Origin: Brevundimonas sp. | GTDB taxonomy: Bacteria; Pseudomonadota; Alphaproteobacteria; Caulobacterales; Caulobacteraceae | Assembly (NCBI GenBank): GCA_024711185.1 | Contig: JANJTI010000320.1 | Location: forward strand, 1-6,354 | Length of the DNA: 6,354 bases | Reading direction: 5' to 3' | In this document: piece after piece, positions 1 through 6,030 of the stretch | Position numbering within the stretch: the stretch's first letter is position 1 | How the letters are laid out: each line of letters starts with the position of its first letter | Notes under the pieces: model-generated | What the model saw: only the letters and a program-made list of their open reading frames with translations | Told to the model about the DNA's origin: nothing | Databases searched by the model: none | Translations under genes and position numbers: made by a program

Positions 1-20
1 GGTGAGGCGCCGTCATTGGG

Positions 21-575
21 TCAGGCGCGCTTCAGCGCGAATTTCATCTGGTCGAGCTTGGTCTTCAGCGAGGCGTCGAACAGCTTCGAGCCCACCTTGA
101 CCTTGAGGCCGCCGAGGATCGCCGGATCCACGCGGGTGGTCAGTTCGGGGTCCTTGCCGAGCGCGCCGCGCAGGGCGGTCTGGATCGACTTCAGCTGGGC
201 GGCGTCGAGCGGCTGGGCGGTGACCACCTCGGCGGCGACCACGCCGGTCTTCTTCGCGTACAGCGCCTCGAAGCCGGAGATCACGCCCTGCAGGTCGCGG
301 GCGCGGCCGTTCTGGCCCAGCAGACCGAGGAGGTTGCGGGTGGTGCGGTGGAACTTCGCCGCGTCGGCGATGGCCACGAGACCCTTCTGCTGATCCTCGG
401 CGGCGATCACCGGCGAGGTCGCCAGACGGCGCAGATCCGCGCTCTCGATCCAGGCGGCGCGCAGCGACTTCAGGTCGGCGCGCACGGCGTCCAGGGCGCC
501 CGTCTCGTCAGCCAGGTCGAACAGCGCCTGTGCATAGCGCTCGCCGACTTCCGTCGTTCTGAAATCGTCAGCCAC
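21..575 (-). CDS. atpH: F1Fo ATP synthase subunit delta (F1 sector)
   Basis: This is the delta (OSCP-like) subunit of F1Fo ATP synthase. It sits on top of F1 and ties the catalytic head to the peripheral b-subunit stalk at the cytoplasmic face of the inner membrane. The protein is 184 residues, close to the usual ~180. The N-terminal helical domain opens with GERYAQALFDLA (residues 11-22). The C-terminal part carries the family hallmark around residues 149-180: VDPAILGGLKVKVGSKLFD, then a helix rich in Lys and Leu. Translation starts at a GTG (575-573) encoding the Ala-Asp-Asp-Phe N-terminus; only a poor Shine-Dalgarno (GGAC, about 10 bases upstream) is visible, and no better in-frame start exists nearby. 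In alphaproteobacteria atpH heads the atpHAGDC operon, so atpA should begin just beyond the left edge. The 20 bases after the stop hold no terminator. The family call is firm. Confidence 0.96.
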   Translation of the reverse strand: MADDFRTTEVGERYAQALFDLADETGALDAVRADLKSLRAAWIESADLRRLATSPVIAAEDQQKGLVAIADAAKFHRTTRNLLGLLGQNGRARDLQGVISGFEALYAKKTGVVAAEVVTAQPLDAAQLKSIQTALRGALGKDPELTTRVDPAILGGLKVKVGSKLFDASLKTKLDQMKFALKRA

Positions 576-589
576 TTACAAGGTCCGCG

Positions 590-609
590 CGGGTTAGCGT
601 TCGGGTTAG
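590..609. repeat. Direct repeat CGGGTTAG x2, 12-base period, upstream of atpH
   Basis: CGGGTTAG occurs at 590-597 and again at 602-609, exactly 12 bases apart, about one helical turn. On the minus strand this reads CTAACCCG twice, 15-34 bases before the atpH start codon and inside its predicted leader. The repeat is visible directly; a regulatory role is only inference. Confidence 0.55.
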
Positions 610-646
610 GACCGGCGGCGGGTTCGCCCCGATCAAAGGCCTGAAA

Positions 647-661
647 TGCTTGAAGAAAGCA
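647..661 (-). repeat. Short inverted repeat in the atp leader
   Basis: TGCTT (647-651) and AAGCA (657-661) are perfect inverted arms of 5 bases around a 5-base centre. The site lies in a locally AT-richer patch (about 631-661) that contrasts with the very GC-rich surroundings. It is about 70 bases upstream of the atpH start codon. It could be a small mRNA hairpin, part of an operator, or chance. Confidence 0.22.
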
Positions 662-683
662 CGCCGGGGACGCGCCTTGCGAC

Positions 684-707
684 GCGCCCTCGGCCTAAGC
701 CGGGCGC
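684..707 (-). other. Imperfect hairpin at the predicted atp mRNA 5' end
   Basis: CGGC (691-694) and GCCG (699-702) pair around a CTAA loop. The stem can extend outward with CC/GG and GCG/CGC pairs if two bases on one arm (T690 and one C) are bulged. It lies directly after the candidate -10 element, so it would be at the very 5' end of the atp transcript and might protect it. GC-rich DNA forms such hairpins by chance, so confidence is low. Confidence 0.22.
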
Positions 708-736
708 CTGATAGCACCCAAGCCCCCAAACCGCAA
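708..736 (-). promoter_or_regulatory. Candidate promoter of the atpH operon
   Basis: Read on the minus strand, TTGCGG (736-731) is followed after 17 bases by TATCAG (713-708). TATCAG matches TATAAT at 4 of 6 positions. The same site also reads TTGCGGT, 14 bases, GCTATCAG, which partly fits the Caulobacter housekeeping consensus TTGACGS-N10-14-GCTANAWC. Transcription would start near position 701, giving a leader of about 125 bases before the atpH GTG. This is pattern matching only; the -35 match is weak. Confidence 0.38.
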
Positions 737-841
737 CCGAGGCAGCAGGCCGCACCGCAGGCCGCCGCGTAACGGGATTTGCGTGGCCGGCCCGGGCTTG
801 CGCGGAGCAGGATGAGGCGATCGTCCTGCCGGAAACCTCGC

Positions 842-1702
842 ATGCCAGTCGCCCGCGCCCTGTCGCCTCTCCTCGCCGTCGCCCTGCTGGCCCTCGCCCC
901 CGCGGTCCGGGCTCACGAGCCCGGCTTCCGGGTGATGAGCTACAACATCCGGGTCGACGTGCCCTCGGACGATCCCGCCTGGGTCGAGCGGCGGCCGCAC
1001 ATGGCGGCGCAGATCGCCTTCCTCGATCCCGACATCCTCGGCGTGCAGGAGGCGCATTCCGCCATGATCGGCTACCTGGCCGACCAGCTGCCGGGCTACG
1101 ACCGCTACGGCCTCGGCCGCGACGACGGCGGACCGGTCGGCGAAACCACCACCCTGTTCTGGAAGCGCGACCGCTACGAACGGGTCGGCGCCGACACCTT
1201 CTGGTGCTCGCCCACGCCCGGGGTCCCCTCGAAGGGCTGGGACGCCGCCTATCCGCGCACCGTCACCCGGGTGGTGTTGCGCGATCGCCGCGACGGCGGA
1301 CTGCTGGACGTTCGCAACACCCATTTCGACCACGTCGGCGAAGTGGCGCGGGAGCAGTGCGCCGTCCTGGTGTCGCGCCTGACTCCGGCCGAGTTCGACG
1401 GCGACACGGCGCGGGTCGTGCTGATGGGCGACTTCAACACCGGCCCGGACACGCCGCCCTGGCGGCGCATCGTCGCCTCGGGCCTGCGCGACGCGCGGAC
1501 GCTCAGTCCCGTGGTCTTCGGCCCCGCCGGCACCTTCAACGGCTTCGACATCGCCAGCGACAACGACGGGGTGGCCATCGATCATGTGTTCGTCGGTCCG
1601 GGCCTCGCCGTGGAGCGCTTCGGCGTGCTGACGGACTCCTTCGGCGGGCGGGTGATCTCGGATCATTTCCCGGTCGTCGTCGACCTGACCGCGGGCTTCT
1701 GA
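842..1702 (+). CDS. Secreted endonuclease/exonuclease/phosphatase (EEP) family hydrolase
   Basis: This is a metal-dependent phosphodiesterase-fold protein of the EEP superfamily (DNase I, exonuclease III, sphingomyelinase and inositol phosphatase relatives), 286 residues from the ATG at 842. Residues 1-24 form a signal peptide (a hydrophobic Leu/Ala core ending VRA), so the enzyme is exported. Family motifs appear in order: SYNIR with N35; DILGVQE with the metal-binding E70; TTLFW (103-107); a PTPGVPSKGWDAA segment (124-136); NTHFDH with H161; GDFNTGP with D197 and N199; IDHVFV (246-251); and ISDHFP with the catalytic pair D274-H275. All expected active-site residues are present. The PTP..PSKGWDAA segment resembles the uncharacterised EEP-1 group, so the substrate cannot be named. 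The 842 ATG has GGAA at 831-834 with good spacing; an in-frame ATG at 812 with GGAG at 804-807 is a real alternative and would lengthen the positively charged N-region. It is divergent from atpH, with terC 111 bases downstream. Confidence 0.9.
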   Translation: MPVARALSPLLAVALLALAPAVRAHEPGFRVMSYNIRVDVPSDDPAWVERRPHMAAQIAFLDPDILGVQEAHSAMIGYLADQLPGYDRYGLGRDDGGPVGETTTLFWKRDRYERVGADTFWCSPTPGVPSKGWDAAYPRTVTRVVLRDRRDGGLLDVRNTHFDHVGEVAREQCAVLVSRLTPAEFDGDTARVVLMGDFNTGPDTPPWRRIVASGLRDARTLSPVVFGPAGTFNGFDIASDNDGVAIDHVFVGPGLAVERFGVLTDSFGGRVISDHFPVVVDLTAGF

Positions 1703-1755
1703 GGGGACGCCGGGAACCAACTTCCGTCGGCTCCGCTTGCTGCCACGCTCCGCGA

Positions 1756-1785
1756 TTGCGCGCGCCCGCGCGGCGCCGCTAGAAC
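1756..1785 (+). promoter_or_regulatory. Candidate housekeeping promoter of terC
   Basis: GCTAGAAC at 1778-1785 fits the Caulobacter -10 consensus GCTANAWC at every position. Upstream, TTGCGCG (1756-1762) is a partial -35 match, with 15 bases between the boxes, one more than the usual upper limit. Read in E. coli terms it is TTGCGC, 18 bases, TAGAAC. Transcription would start near 1792, leaving a leader of about 22 bases before the terC ATG. This is the best promoter-like site in the window and suggests that terC is transcribed independently of the gene before it. Confidence 0.5.
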
Positions 1786-1813
1786 CTGCGGCAGGCTTGT
1801 TCAGGACCCCCAC

Positions 1814-2656
1814 ATGCTCGACTCCATCGTCCCCCTCTTCTCCGACCCGGCCGCCTGGGCGGCGCTGGTCACCCTTGTGGTGATGGAGGTGGTGCTGGGC
1901 ATCGACAACCTCGTCTTCATCTCGATCCTGTCCAACAAGCTGCCGCCGGAACAGCGCCAGCGGACGCGACGGATCGGCATCGGCCTTGCGCTGATCATGC
2001 GCCTGGCCCTGCTGATGACCATCGGCTGGATCGTCGGCCTGACCGCGCCGGTGTTCGACCTCGGACTGATCGGACCGGCGGGAGCGCACGGCGAGCCCAC
2101 CTTCGAGACGGCCTTCAGCTGGCGCGACCTGATCCTCATTGCCGGCGGTCTGTTCCTGGTGTGGAAGGCGACCAAGGAAATCCACCATACCGTCGACCCG
2201 AAGCCGACCCATGACGTCCTCGACGCCAAGAACGCGGTCATCAACAACATGGGCGCGGCGATCTTCCAGATCATCCTGCTGGACCTGGTGTTCTCGATCG
2301 ACTCGATCCTCACCGCGGTCGGCATGACCGATCACATCCCGATCATGGTCGTGGCCGTGATCGCCGCCGTCACCGTCATGCTGCTGGCCGCCGATCCGCT
2401 GGCCAACTTCATCGAGAAGAACCCGACAGTCGTCATGCTGGCGCTCGGCTTCCTGCTGATGATCGGCGCCGTGCTGATCGCCGACGGCTTCGGCGTGCAC
2501 GTGCCCAAGGGCTACATCTACGCCGCCATGGCCTTCTCGGCCCTCGTCGAGGCGCTGAACATGTGGGGTCGCGCCGGGGCCGAGAAGAAGGCGCGCGCCG
2601 AGGCCGCCCGTCAGACCGAGCTCAATCGACGCGAGACGGCCGAACCCGGGGTCTGA
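1814..2656 (+). CDS. TerC family integral membrane protein, probable metal (Mn) exporter
   Basis: TerC/Alx/YkoY-type inner membrane protein of 280 residues. Characterised relatives (E. coli Alx, B. subtilis YceF and YkoY) export Mn2+ or help metalate secreted enzymes; the name comes from tellurite resistance operons, but no other ter gene is present here. The family's internal duplication is visible as two acidic membrane motifs: ME.VLGIDN (24-32) and LDLVFSIDS (156-164). Their acidic residues (E25, D31, D157, D163) are the likely metal ligands. About seven hydrophobic segments lie roughly at 15-40, 54-76, 104-118, 144-168, 176-193, 206-223 and 233-250. A charged cytoplasmic tail follows, rich in Lys, Arg and Glu (253-276). 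The ATG has AGGA at 1803-1806, 7 bases upstream. The next gene begins one base after the stop, so the two are very likely cotranscribed and translationally coupled. The family is certain; the transported metal is inferred. Confidence 0.93.
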   Translation: MLDSIVPLFSDPAAWAALVTLVVMEVVLGIDNLVFISILSNKLPPEQRQRTRRIGIGLALIMRLALLMTIGWIVGLTAPVFDLGLIGPAGAHGEPTFETAFSWRDLILIAGGLFLVWKATKEIHHTVDPKPTHDVLDAKNAVINNMGAAIFQIILLDLVFSIDSILTAVGMTDHIPIMVVAVIAAVTVMLLAADPLANFIEKNPTVVMLALGFLLMIGAVLIADGFGVHVPKGYIYAAMAFSALVEALNMWGRAGAEKKARAEAARQTELNRRETAEPGV

Positions 2657-2657
2657 C

Positions 2658-3422
2658 GTGATCGGCCTCGCCGTCCTCGCCGGTCTGCTGCTGACCGGCC
2701 CTTCAGCGGGCCAGGCGACGGCGGCGCCGGTCTACGGCTACGAGGTGGTGCGCGAGTGGCCGCACGACCGCGCCGCCTTCACCCAGGGTCTGGCCTGGCG
2801 GGACGGCGAACTGCTCGAAAGCACCGGCCGCTATCCGTCGACGGTCCGGCGGGTGCGGCTGGAGGACGGCGCCGTGGTCCAGCGGCGGGAGCTCGAGCCG
2901 CCGCTTTTCGGCGAAGGTCTGACCGAGATCGACGGCCGCGTCTTCACCCTCACCTGGCGCAGCGGGAGGGGCTTCGTCTGGAACGCGGACGACCTCGCGC
3001 CCGTGGGCGAGTTCGTCTACCCCGGCGAGGGATGGGGGCTGACAGACGACGGGCGGCGGCTGATCCTCTCGGACGGGACGCCGACGCTTCGCTTTCTGGA
3101 TCCCGACACCTTCGCCGAGACCGGTCGCGTCGACGTTACCCTCGGCGGCCGGCCGCTCGCGCGGATCAACGAGCTGGAATGGATCGACGGCGAGGTGTTC
3201 GCCAACGTCTGGCAGACCGACTACCTCGTGCGCATCGATCCCGCGTCCGGAGAGGTGCGCGGGGTGGTCGACCTTTCCGCCCTGCTGCCCGACCGCCGGG
3301 GCATGGACCCCGGCGACGATGTCCTGAACGGCATCGCCTGGGACCCGGAAGGTCGACGCCTGTTCGTAACCGGCAAGAACTGGCCGACGCTCTTCGAGAT
3401 CCGCCTCACCGGTCCGCACTGA
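2658..3422 (+). CDS. Secreted glutaminyl-peptide cyclotransferase (plant-type glutamine cyclotransferase)
   Basis: Enzymes of this family convert N-terminal glutamine of peptides to pyroglutamate with release of ammonia. The protein is 254 residues. Residues 1-23 look like a signal peptide (hydrophobic core, then TAAP), placing it in the periplasm or outside. The rest fits the plant (papaya) type five-bladed beta-propeller: AFTQGL (40-45), FGEGLTEIDG (84-93), YPGEGWGLTDDG (121-132), LSDG (137-140), INELEWIDGEVFANVWQTD (170-188), VLNGIAWDP (222-230) and VTGKNWP (237-243). These are the conserved blocks of the family, including the Glu and Asn residues expected in its central pocket. It starts at GTG, one base after the terC stop, with only GGGG (about 2648-2651) as a ribosome signal, so translation probably depends on terC. 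Physiological substrates in bacteria of this type are not known to me. Confidence 0.9.
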   Translation: MIGLAVLAGLLLTGPSAGQATAAPVYGYEVVREWPHDRAAFTQGLAWRDGELLESTGRYPSTVRRVRLEDGAVVQRRELEPPLFGEGLTEIDGRVFTLTWRSGRGFVWNADDLAPVGEFVYPGEGWGLTDDGRRLILSDGTPTLRFLDPDTFAETGRVDVTLGGRPLARINELEWIDGEVFANVWQTDYLVRIDPASGEVRGVVDLSALLPDRRGMDPGDDVLNGIAWDPEGRRLFVTGKNWPTLFEIRLTGPH

Positions 3423-3452
3423 ACCGGGAGGCCGGAGAGGGGGTTAAAACGT

Positions 3453-3480
3453 TTGAGCCGTGCGGTTCCCTCGTGTAACC
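3453..3480 (+). promoter_or_regulatory. Candidate promoter of fabAB
   Basis: The 120 bases between the cyclotransferase and fabA contain TTGAGCC (3453-3459), matching TTGACGS at 5 of 7 positions. TGTAAC follows at 3474-3479 and matches TATAAT at 4 of 6, with a spacer of about 15 bases. The start point would be near 3486, some 57 bases before the TTG chosen for fabA. An AT-rich stretch, GTTAAAACGTTT (3443-3454), overlaps the -35 region and could bind a regulator. A promoter here would rule out the longer fabA reading frame that begins at 3453. No terminator hairpin for the upstream gene is evident. Confidence 0.35.
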
Positions 3481-3532
3481 CGCAGCGCAACCATACGAAC
3501 CCGGCCCGGAGCCGGCGCAGGGCAGGCCCCGC

Positions 3533-3536
3533 GGAG
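3533..3536 (+). promoter_or_regulatory. Shine-Dalgarno GGAG that fixes the fabA TTG start
   Basis: GGAG at 3533-3536 lies 6 bases before the TTG at 3543, ideal spacing. It supports that codon over the 30-codon-longer frame opening at 3453, which encodes an Arg-rich N-terminus unlike FabA. Confidence 0.7.
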
Positions 3537-3542
3537 ACGCCA

Positions 3543-4076
3543 TTGACCCAGTCGCAATACCCGTCGTCCTTCGACTATCCCGCCCTTCTGGCTTCCGGCC
3601 GCGGCGAGCTGTTCGGCCCCGGCAATGCGCAGCTGCCGGCGCCGCCGATGCTGATGTTCGACCGGATCACGCAGATCAACGCCGACGGCGGCGCCCACGG
3701 CAAGGGCTATGTCGAGGCCGAACTCGACATCCACCCGGACCTCTGGTTCTTCCAGTGCCACTTCATCGGCGACCCGGTGATGCCGGGCTGCCTCGGGCTG
3801 GACGCCATGTGGCAGCTGGTCGGCTTCTATCTGGGGTGGATCGGCGGTCCGGGCCGCGGCCGGGCGCTGGGCGTTGGCGACGTGAAATTCACCGGCCAGG
3901 TGACCCCGGACATCAAGCGGGTGGTCTACAAGATCGACCTCAAGCGGGTCATCAACCGCAAGCTGGTGATGGGCATCGCCGACGGCGTGCTCGAGGCCGA
4001 CGGCGAGATCATCTACCGCTGCGACGACATGCGCGTCGGCCTGTTCGGCGGCAATGCGGAACCGGCGGGCGGCTGA
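3543..4076 (+). CDS. fabA: 3-hydroxydecanoyl-ACP dehydratase/isomerase
   Basis: FabA dehydrates 3-hydroxydecanoyl-ACP and isomerises trans-2- to cis-3-decenoyl-ACP, the branch point to unsaturated fatty acids, as a cytoplasmic hotdog-fold dimer. From the TTG at 3543 the protein has 177 residues (E. coli FabA: 172). Visible motifs are [24 protein letters not shown] (19-42, hallmark N-terminal block), then [23 protein letters not shown] (69-91). The second block holds the catalytic H73 and D87, equivalent to E. coli His70 and Asp84. Later blocks are [10 protein letters not shown] and a C-terminal [12 protein letters not shown], both typical. The TTG start is chosen because it gives [17 protein letters not shown], the length expected for alphaproteobacterial FabA, and because of the well-placed GGAG. 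fabB follows after 59 bases in the same direction. FabZ is excluded by the full FabA signature. Confidence 0.95.
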   Translation: MTQSQYPSSFDYPALLASGRGELFGPGNAQLPAPPMLMFDRITQINADGGAHGKGYVEAELDIHPDLWFFQCHFIGDPVMPGCLGLDAMWQLVGFYLGWIGGPGRGRALGVGDVKFTGQVTPDIKRVVYKIDLKRVINRKLVMGIADGVLEADGEIIYRCDDMRVGLFGGNAEPAGG

Positions 4077-4092
4077 ATCCCTGTAACGGAGA

Positions 4093-4107
4093 CCGCGGAC
4101 AACGCGG
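4093..4107 (+). other. Small hairpin in the fabA-fabB spacer
   Basis: CCGCG (4093-4097) and CGCGG (4103-4107) form a perfect 5-pair stem around a GACAA loop. It lies between the fabA stop and the fabB ribosome site. There is no T-run, so it is not an intrinsic terminator; it might stabilise mRNA ends or be chance. Confidence 0.22.
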
Positions 4108-4135
4108 CGCGACGAGAGTAGCGGAAGGACAATTC

Positions 4136-5371
4136 ATGCGGCGTGTGGTCGTTACGGGACTGGGCATCGTCTCCTCCATCGGCACCGGCCAGGACGAGGT
4201 CGCGGCCTCCCTGCGCGAGGCGAAATCCGGCGTGAAGTTCGCCGAGGATCACGCGACCCACGGCTTCCGCTCGCAGGTCTGGGCCCCGCCGTCGCTGGGG
4301 CACACCGCCGAGGACTGGGCGCCGCTGGTCGACCGCCGCGCCTCGCGCTTCCTCGCCAACGGCACCGCCTGGGGCCACATCGCCTTCGAGGAGGCGCTCA
4401 AGGATTCCGGGATGTCGCCGGAAGAGATCAGGGACGAGCGCATCGGCCTGATCGTCGGCGAGGGCGGGCCCTCGACCCAGGTCATCCTGCAGGCGGCCCA
4501 GACCACCCTCGAGAAGGGTTCGCCAAAGCGCATCGGGCCGTTCGCCGTGCCCAAGGCCATGGCCTCCGGCCCCTCGGCCGTGCTGGCCACCTGGTTCCAG
4601 CTGAAGGGCATCAACTATTCGATCTCCTCGGCCTGCGCGACCTCGGCGCACTGCATCGGCGCGGCCGCCGAGCAGATCGCCTGGGGCAAGCAGGACGTGG
4701 TCTTCGCCGGCGGCTGCGAGGACATCGACTGGTCGATGTCGAACATGTTCGACGCCATGGGCGCCATGTCGTCCAACTTCAACGACACGCCCGCGAAGGC
4801 CAGCCGCGCCTATGACAAGGACCGCGACGGCTTCGTCATCGCCGGCGGCGCGGGCATCGTGGTGCTCGAGGAATACGAGCGGGCGAAGGCGCGCGGGGCC
4901 ACCATCTACGCCGAGGTCACCGGCTACGGCGCCAACTCCGACGGCTACGACATGGTCGCCCCCTCCGGCGAGGGCGCCGAGCGCTGCATGAAGATCGCGC
5001 TCGAAATGGCCGGCAACCCGAGGATCGACTACCTGAACCCGCACGGCACCTCGACCCCGGTCGGCGACTCCAAGGAGATGGGCGCGGTGCGCAACGTCTT
5101 CGGCGACGCCCTGCCGATGATCTCCTCGACCAAGTCCCTGACCGGCCATTCGCTCGGCGCGGCGGGCGCGCAGGAGGCGATCTACTGCCTGCTGATGATG
5201 AAGCACGGCTTCGCCGCCGAGAGCGCCCACATCGAGAACCTCGATCCCGAGTTCGAGGGCATGCCGATCCTGCGCCAGCGCCACGACGGCGAACTGATCC
5301 ATGTCATGTCGAACAGCTTCGGCTTCGGCGGCACCAACGGCACGCTGATCCTGTCGCAGGTCGACCGCTAG
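4136..5371 (+). CDS. fabB: 3-oxoacyl-ACP synthase I (beta-ketoacyl-ACP synthase I)
   Basis: FabB condenses malonyl-ACP with acyl-ACP, and is the enzyme that elongates the cis-3-decenoyl-ACP made by FabA. It is 411 residues long (E. coli: 406) with the two-half thiolase fold. Key residues are all present: nucleophile C167 in [11 protein letters not shown] (162-172), H303 in NPHGTSTP (301-308), K333 and H338 in [15 protein letters not shown] (331-345), and the glycine-rich C-terminal block SFGFGGTNG (394-402). Pairing with fabA, together with blocks such as [19 protein letters not shown] (194-212), favours FabB over FabF. The ATG at 4136 is preceded by GGAAGGA (4123-4129) with a 6-base spacer, the strongest ribosome site in the window. 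An open frame extends further upstream to 3755 but only overlaps fabA out of frame and is not real. The TAG stop overlaps the stop of the convergent gene. No fabI follows. Confidence 0.96.
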   Translation: MRRVVVTGLGIVSSIGTGQDEVAASLREAKSGVKFAEDHATHGFRSQVWAPPSLGHTAEDWAPLVDRRASRFLANGTAWGHIAFEEALKDSGMSPEEIRDERIGLIVGEGGPSTQVILQAAQTTLEKGSPKRIGPFAVPKAMASGPSAVLATWFQLKGINYSISSACATSAHCIGAAAEQIAWGKQDVVFAGGCEDIDWSMSNMFDAMGAMSSNFNDTPAKASRAYDKDRDGFVIAGGAGIVVLEEYERAKARGATIYAEVTGYGANSDGYDMVAPSGEGAERCMKIALEMAGNPRIDYLNPHGTSTPVGDSKEMGAVRNVFGDALPMISSTKSLTGHSLGAAGAQEAIYCLLMMKHGFAAESAHIENLDPEFEGMPILRQRHDGELIHVMSNSFGFGGTNGTLILSQVDR

Positions 5372-5943
5372 GACGACGGGTCCGGCTGGCGCAGGCCGGT
5401 CCACGCCTCGCTCGCCGCTGCGGCGATGCAGGCGGCCAGGGCGTCGGCGTCGCGCTCCAGATCGCGCATGCCGTGCATCCGCGCGGCGCCGGGCCACATC
5501 CAGGTGTCCTGGGCGGCCGCGTCGGCGGGAGTCACGCCGCGGCCGAAGCAGCTGACCCGCAGGCTCTCGCCGCCGAAGCTGCGTCGCCCCTCGCCCGGCT
5601 CGTCGTCGAAGGCGACCACCACCGTGGGCGGCGCGTCCGCCGGCAGCTCGGCCCGGGTCAGATAGAAGCGGATGCAGTAGTCCAGCCTCCGGTCCATGCG
5701 CTCGTCGAGGCAGGAGGCGAACAACGCCGGCTCGACCGTGGGCGGCGCCCAGTCGAAACGCCCCCAGCGCGGGTCGCCGAGACCCTCCAGCGCGCCCCGC
5801 CCGTAGCCGGCCTGGATCTGGCGCAGCTGGTCCAGGGTGACCACCGTCACCGCGACGCGCGGCCGCGCCTGCGCGGCGGCCGGCGGCGTCGGCGCGGCGG
5901 CGATCAGCAGGCTGGAGAGCGCGGCGGCGATGAACGGGCGCAT
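5368..5943 (-). CDS. Secreted protein of unknown function with four cysteines
   Basis: I do not recognise this family. From the ATG at 5943 the protein has 191 residues. Residues 1-26 are a clear Sec signal peptide: Arg-Pro, a hydrophobic Ala/Leu/Ile core, then PPAAAQA as a likely cleavage site. The mature part (~165 residues) has an early beta-like [14 protein letters not shown] segment (30-43), then [12 protein letters not shown] (57-68). Four cysteines follow at 78, 90, 132 and 172, an even number that would allow two disulfides in the periplasm. A FYLTRAEL stretch (93-100), a [13 protein letters not shown] strand and acidic turn (108-120), and a C-terminal helix (about 159-184) complete it. 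No catalytic motif or lipobox is seen. GGGAG (complement of 5952-5956) lies 8 bases upstream; a frame extension to 6000 lacks such support and would bury the signal peptide. Reading frame quality (signal peptide, ribosome site, exact end at fabB) argues that it is a real gene. Confidence 0.78.
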   Translation of the reverse strand: MRPFIAAALSSLLIAAAPTPPAAAQARPRVAVTVVTLDQLRQIQAGYGRGALEGLGDPRWGRFDWAPPTVEPALFASCLDERMDRRLDYCIRFYLTRAELPADAPPTVVVAFDDEPGEGRRSFGGESLRVSCFGRGVTPADAAAQDTWMWPGAARMHGMRDLERDADALAACIAAAASEAWTGLRQPDPSS

Positions 5944-5951
5944 CCCGGGGA

Positions 5952-5956
5952 CTCCC
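5952..5956 (-). promoter_or_regulatory. Shine-Dalgarno of the unknown secreted protein
   Basis: Minus-strand GGGAG, within AAAGGGAG, lies 8 bases before the ATG at 5943. It supports this start over the upstream in-frame codon at 6000, which would add 19 residues before the signal peptide. Confidence 0.6.
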
Positions 5957-5982
5957 TTTGGCGTTGCTGTATCCTCCACCCG

Positions 5983-5998
5983 GCCGCCGTCGGGCGGC
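5983..5998. repeat. Inverted repeat in the divergent spacer before the antiporter
   Basis: GCCGCC (5983-5988) and GGCGGC (5993-5998) are perfect 6-base arms around GTCG. They sit in the 87-base spacer between the divergent secreted-protein and antiporter genes, where promoters for both must lie. I could not identify convincing -35/-10 boxes in this spacer on either strand. The repeat could be an operator or an mRNA hairpin, or chance in GC-rich DNA. Confidence 0.3.
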
Positions 5999-6030
5999 AA
6001 GCCCCCGAAACCTGACGCGCGCGAGCTCCC

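Noticed and set aside
14..16. ATG on the minus strand just after atpH as a possible atpA start
   Set aside because: The four or so codons visible (Met-Thr-Ala-Pro) do not resemble the usual AtpA N-terminus and too little sequence is present to judge.
695..2500. A 601-codon open frame on the minus strand opposite the EEP and terC genes
   Set aside because: It is rich in His, Asp, Gly and Arg with no domain or hydrophobic pattern, and it lies exactly antisense to two well-supported genes. Long antisense frames are expected in very GC-rich coding DNA.
1814..2656. Tellurite resistance gene cluster
   Set aside because: No terA, terB, terD or terZ-like genes are nearby, and isolated TerC-family proteins are usually metal exporters.
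2703..3419. A 238-codon minus-strand open frame opposite the cyclotransferase
   Set aside because: It has no recognisable motif and is antisense to a gene with many conserved family blocks.
3444..3456. Possible CtrA box (TTAA-N7-TTAA) upstream of fabA
   Set aside because: Only the first TTAA half is present; the position of the second half reads GAGC.
3755..4135. N-terminal extension of fabB overlapping fabA
   Set aside because: These 127 codons are an Arg-rich out-of-frame reading of fabA. The true start at 4136 has the best ribosome site in the window and gives the normal FabB length.
4013..5497. A 494-codon minus-strand open frame opposite fabB
   Set aside because: It has low-complexity Arg/Gly/Ala/His composition and mirrors fabB codon positions. 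It also crosses two genes on the other strand. It is a GC-driven shadow.
5473..6015. A 180-codon plus-strand open frame opposite the unknown secreted protein
   Set aside because: Its composition is Arg/Gly/His-rich without motifs, whereas the minus-strand reading has a signal peptide and ribosome site.
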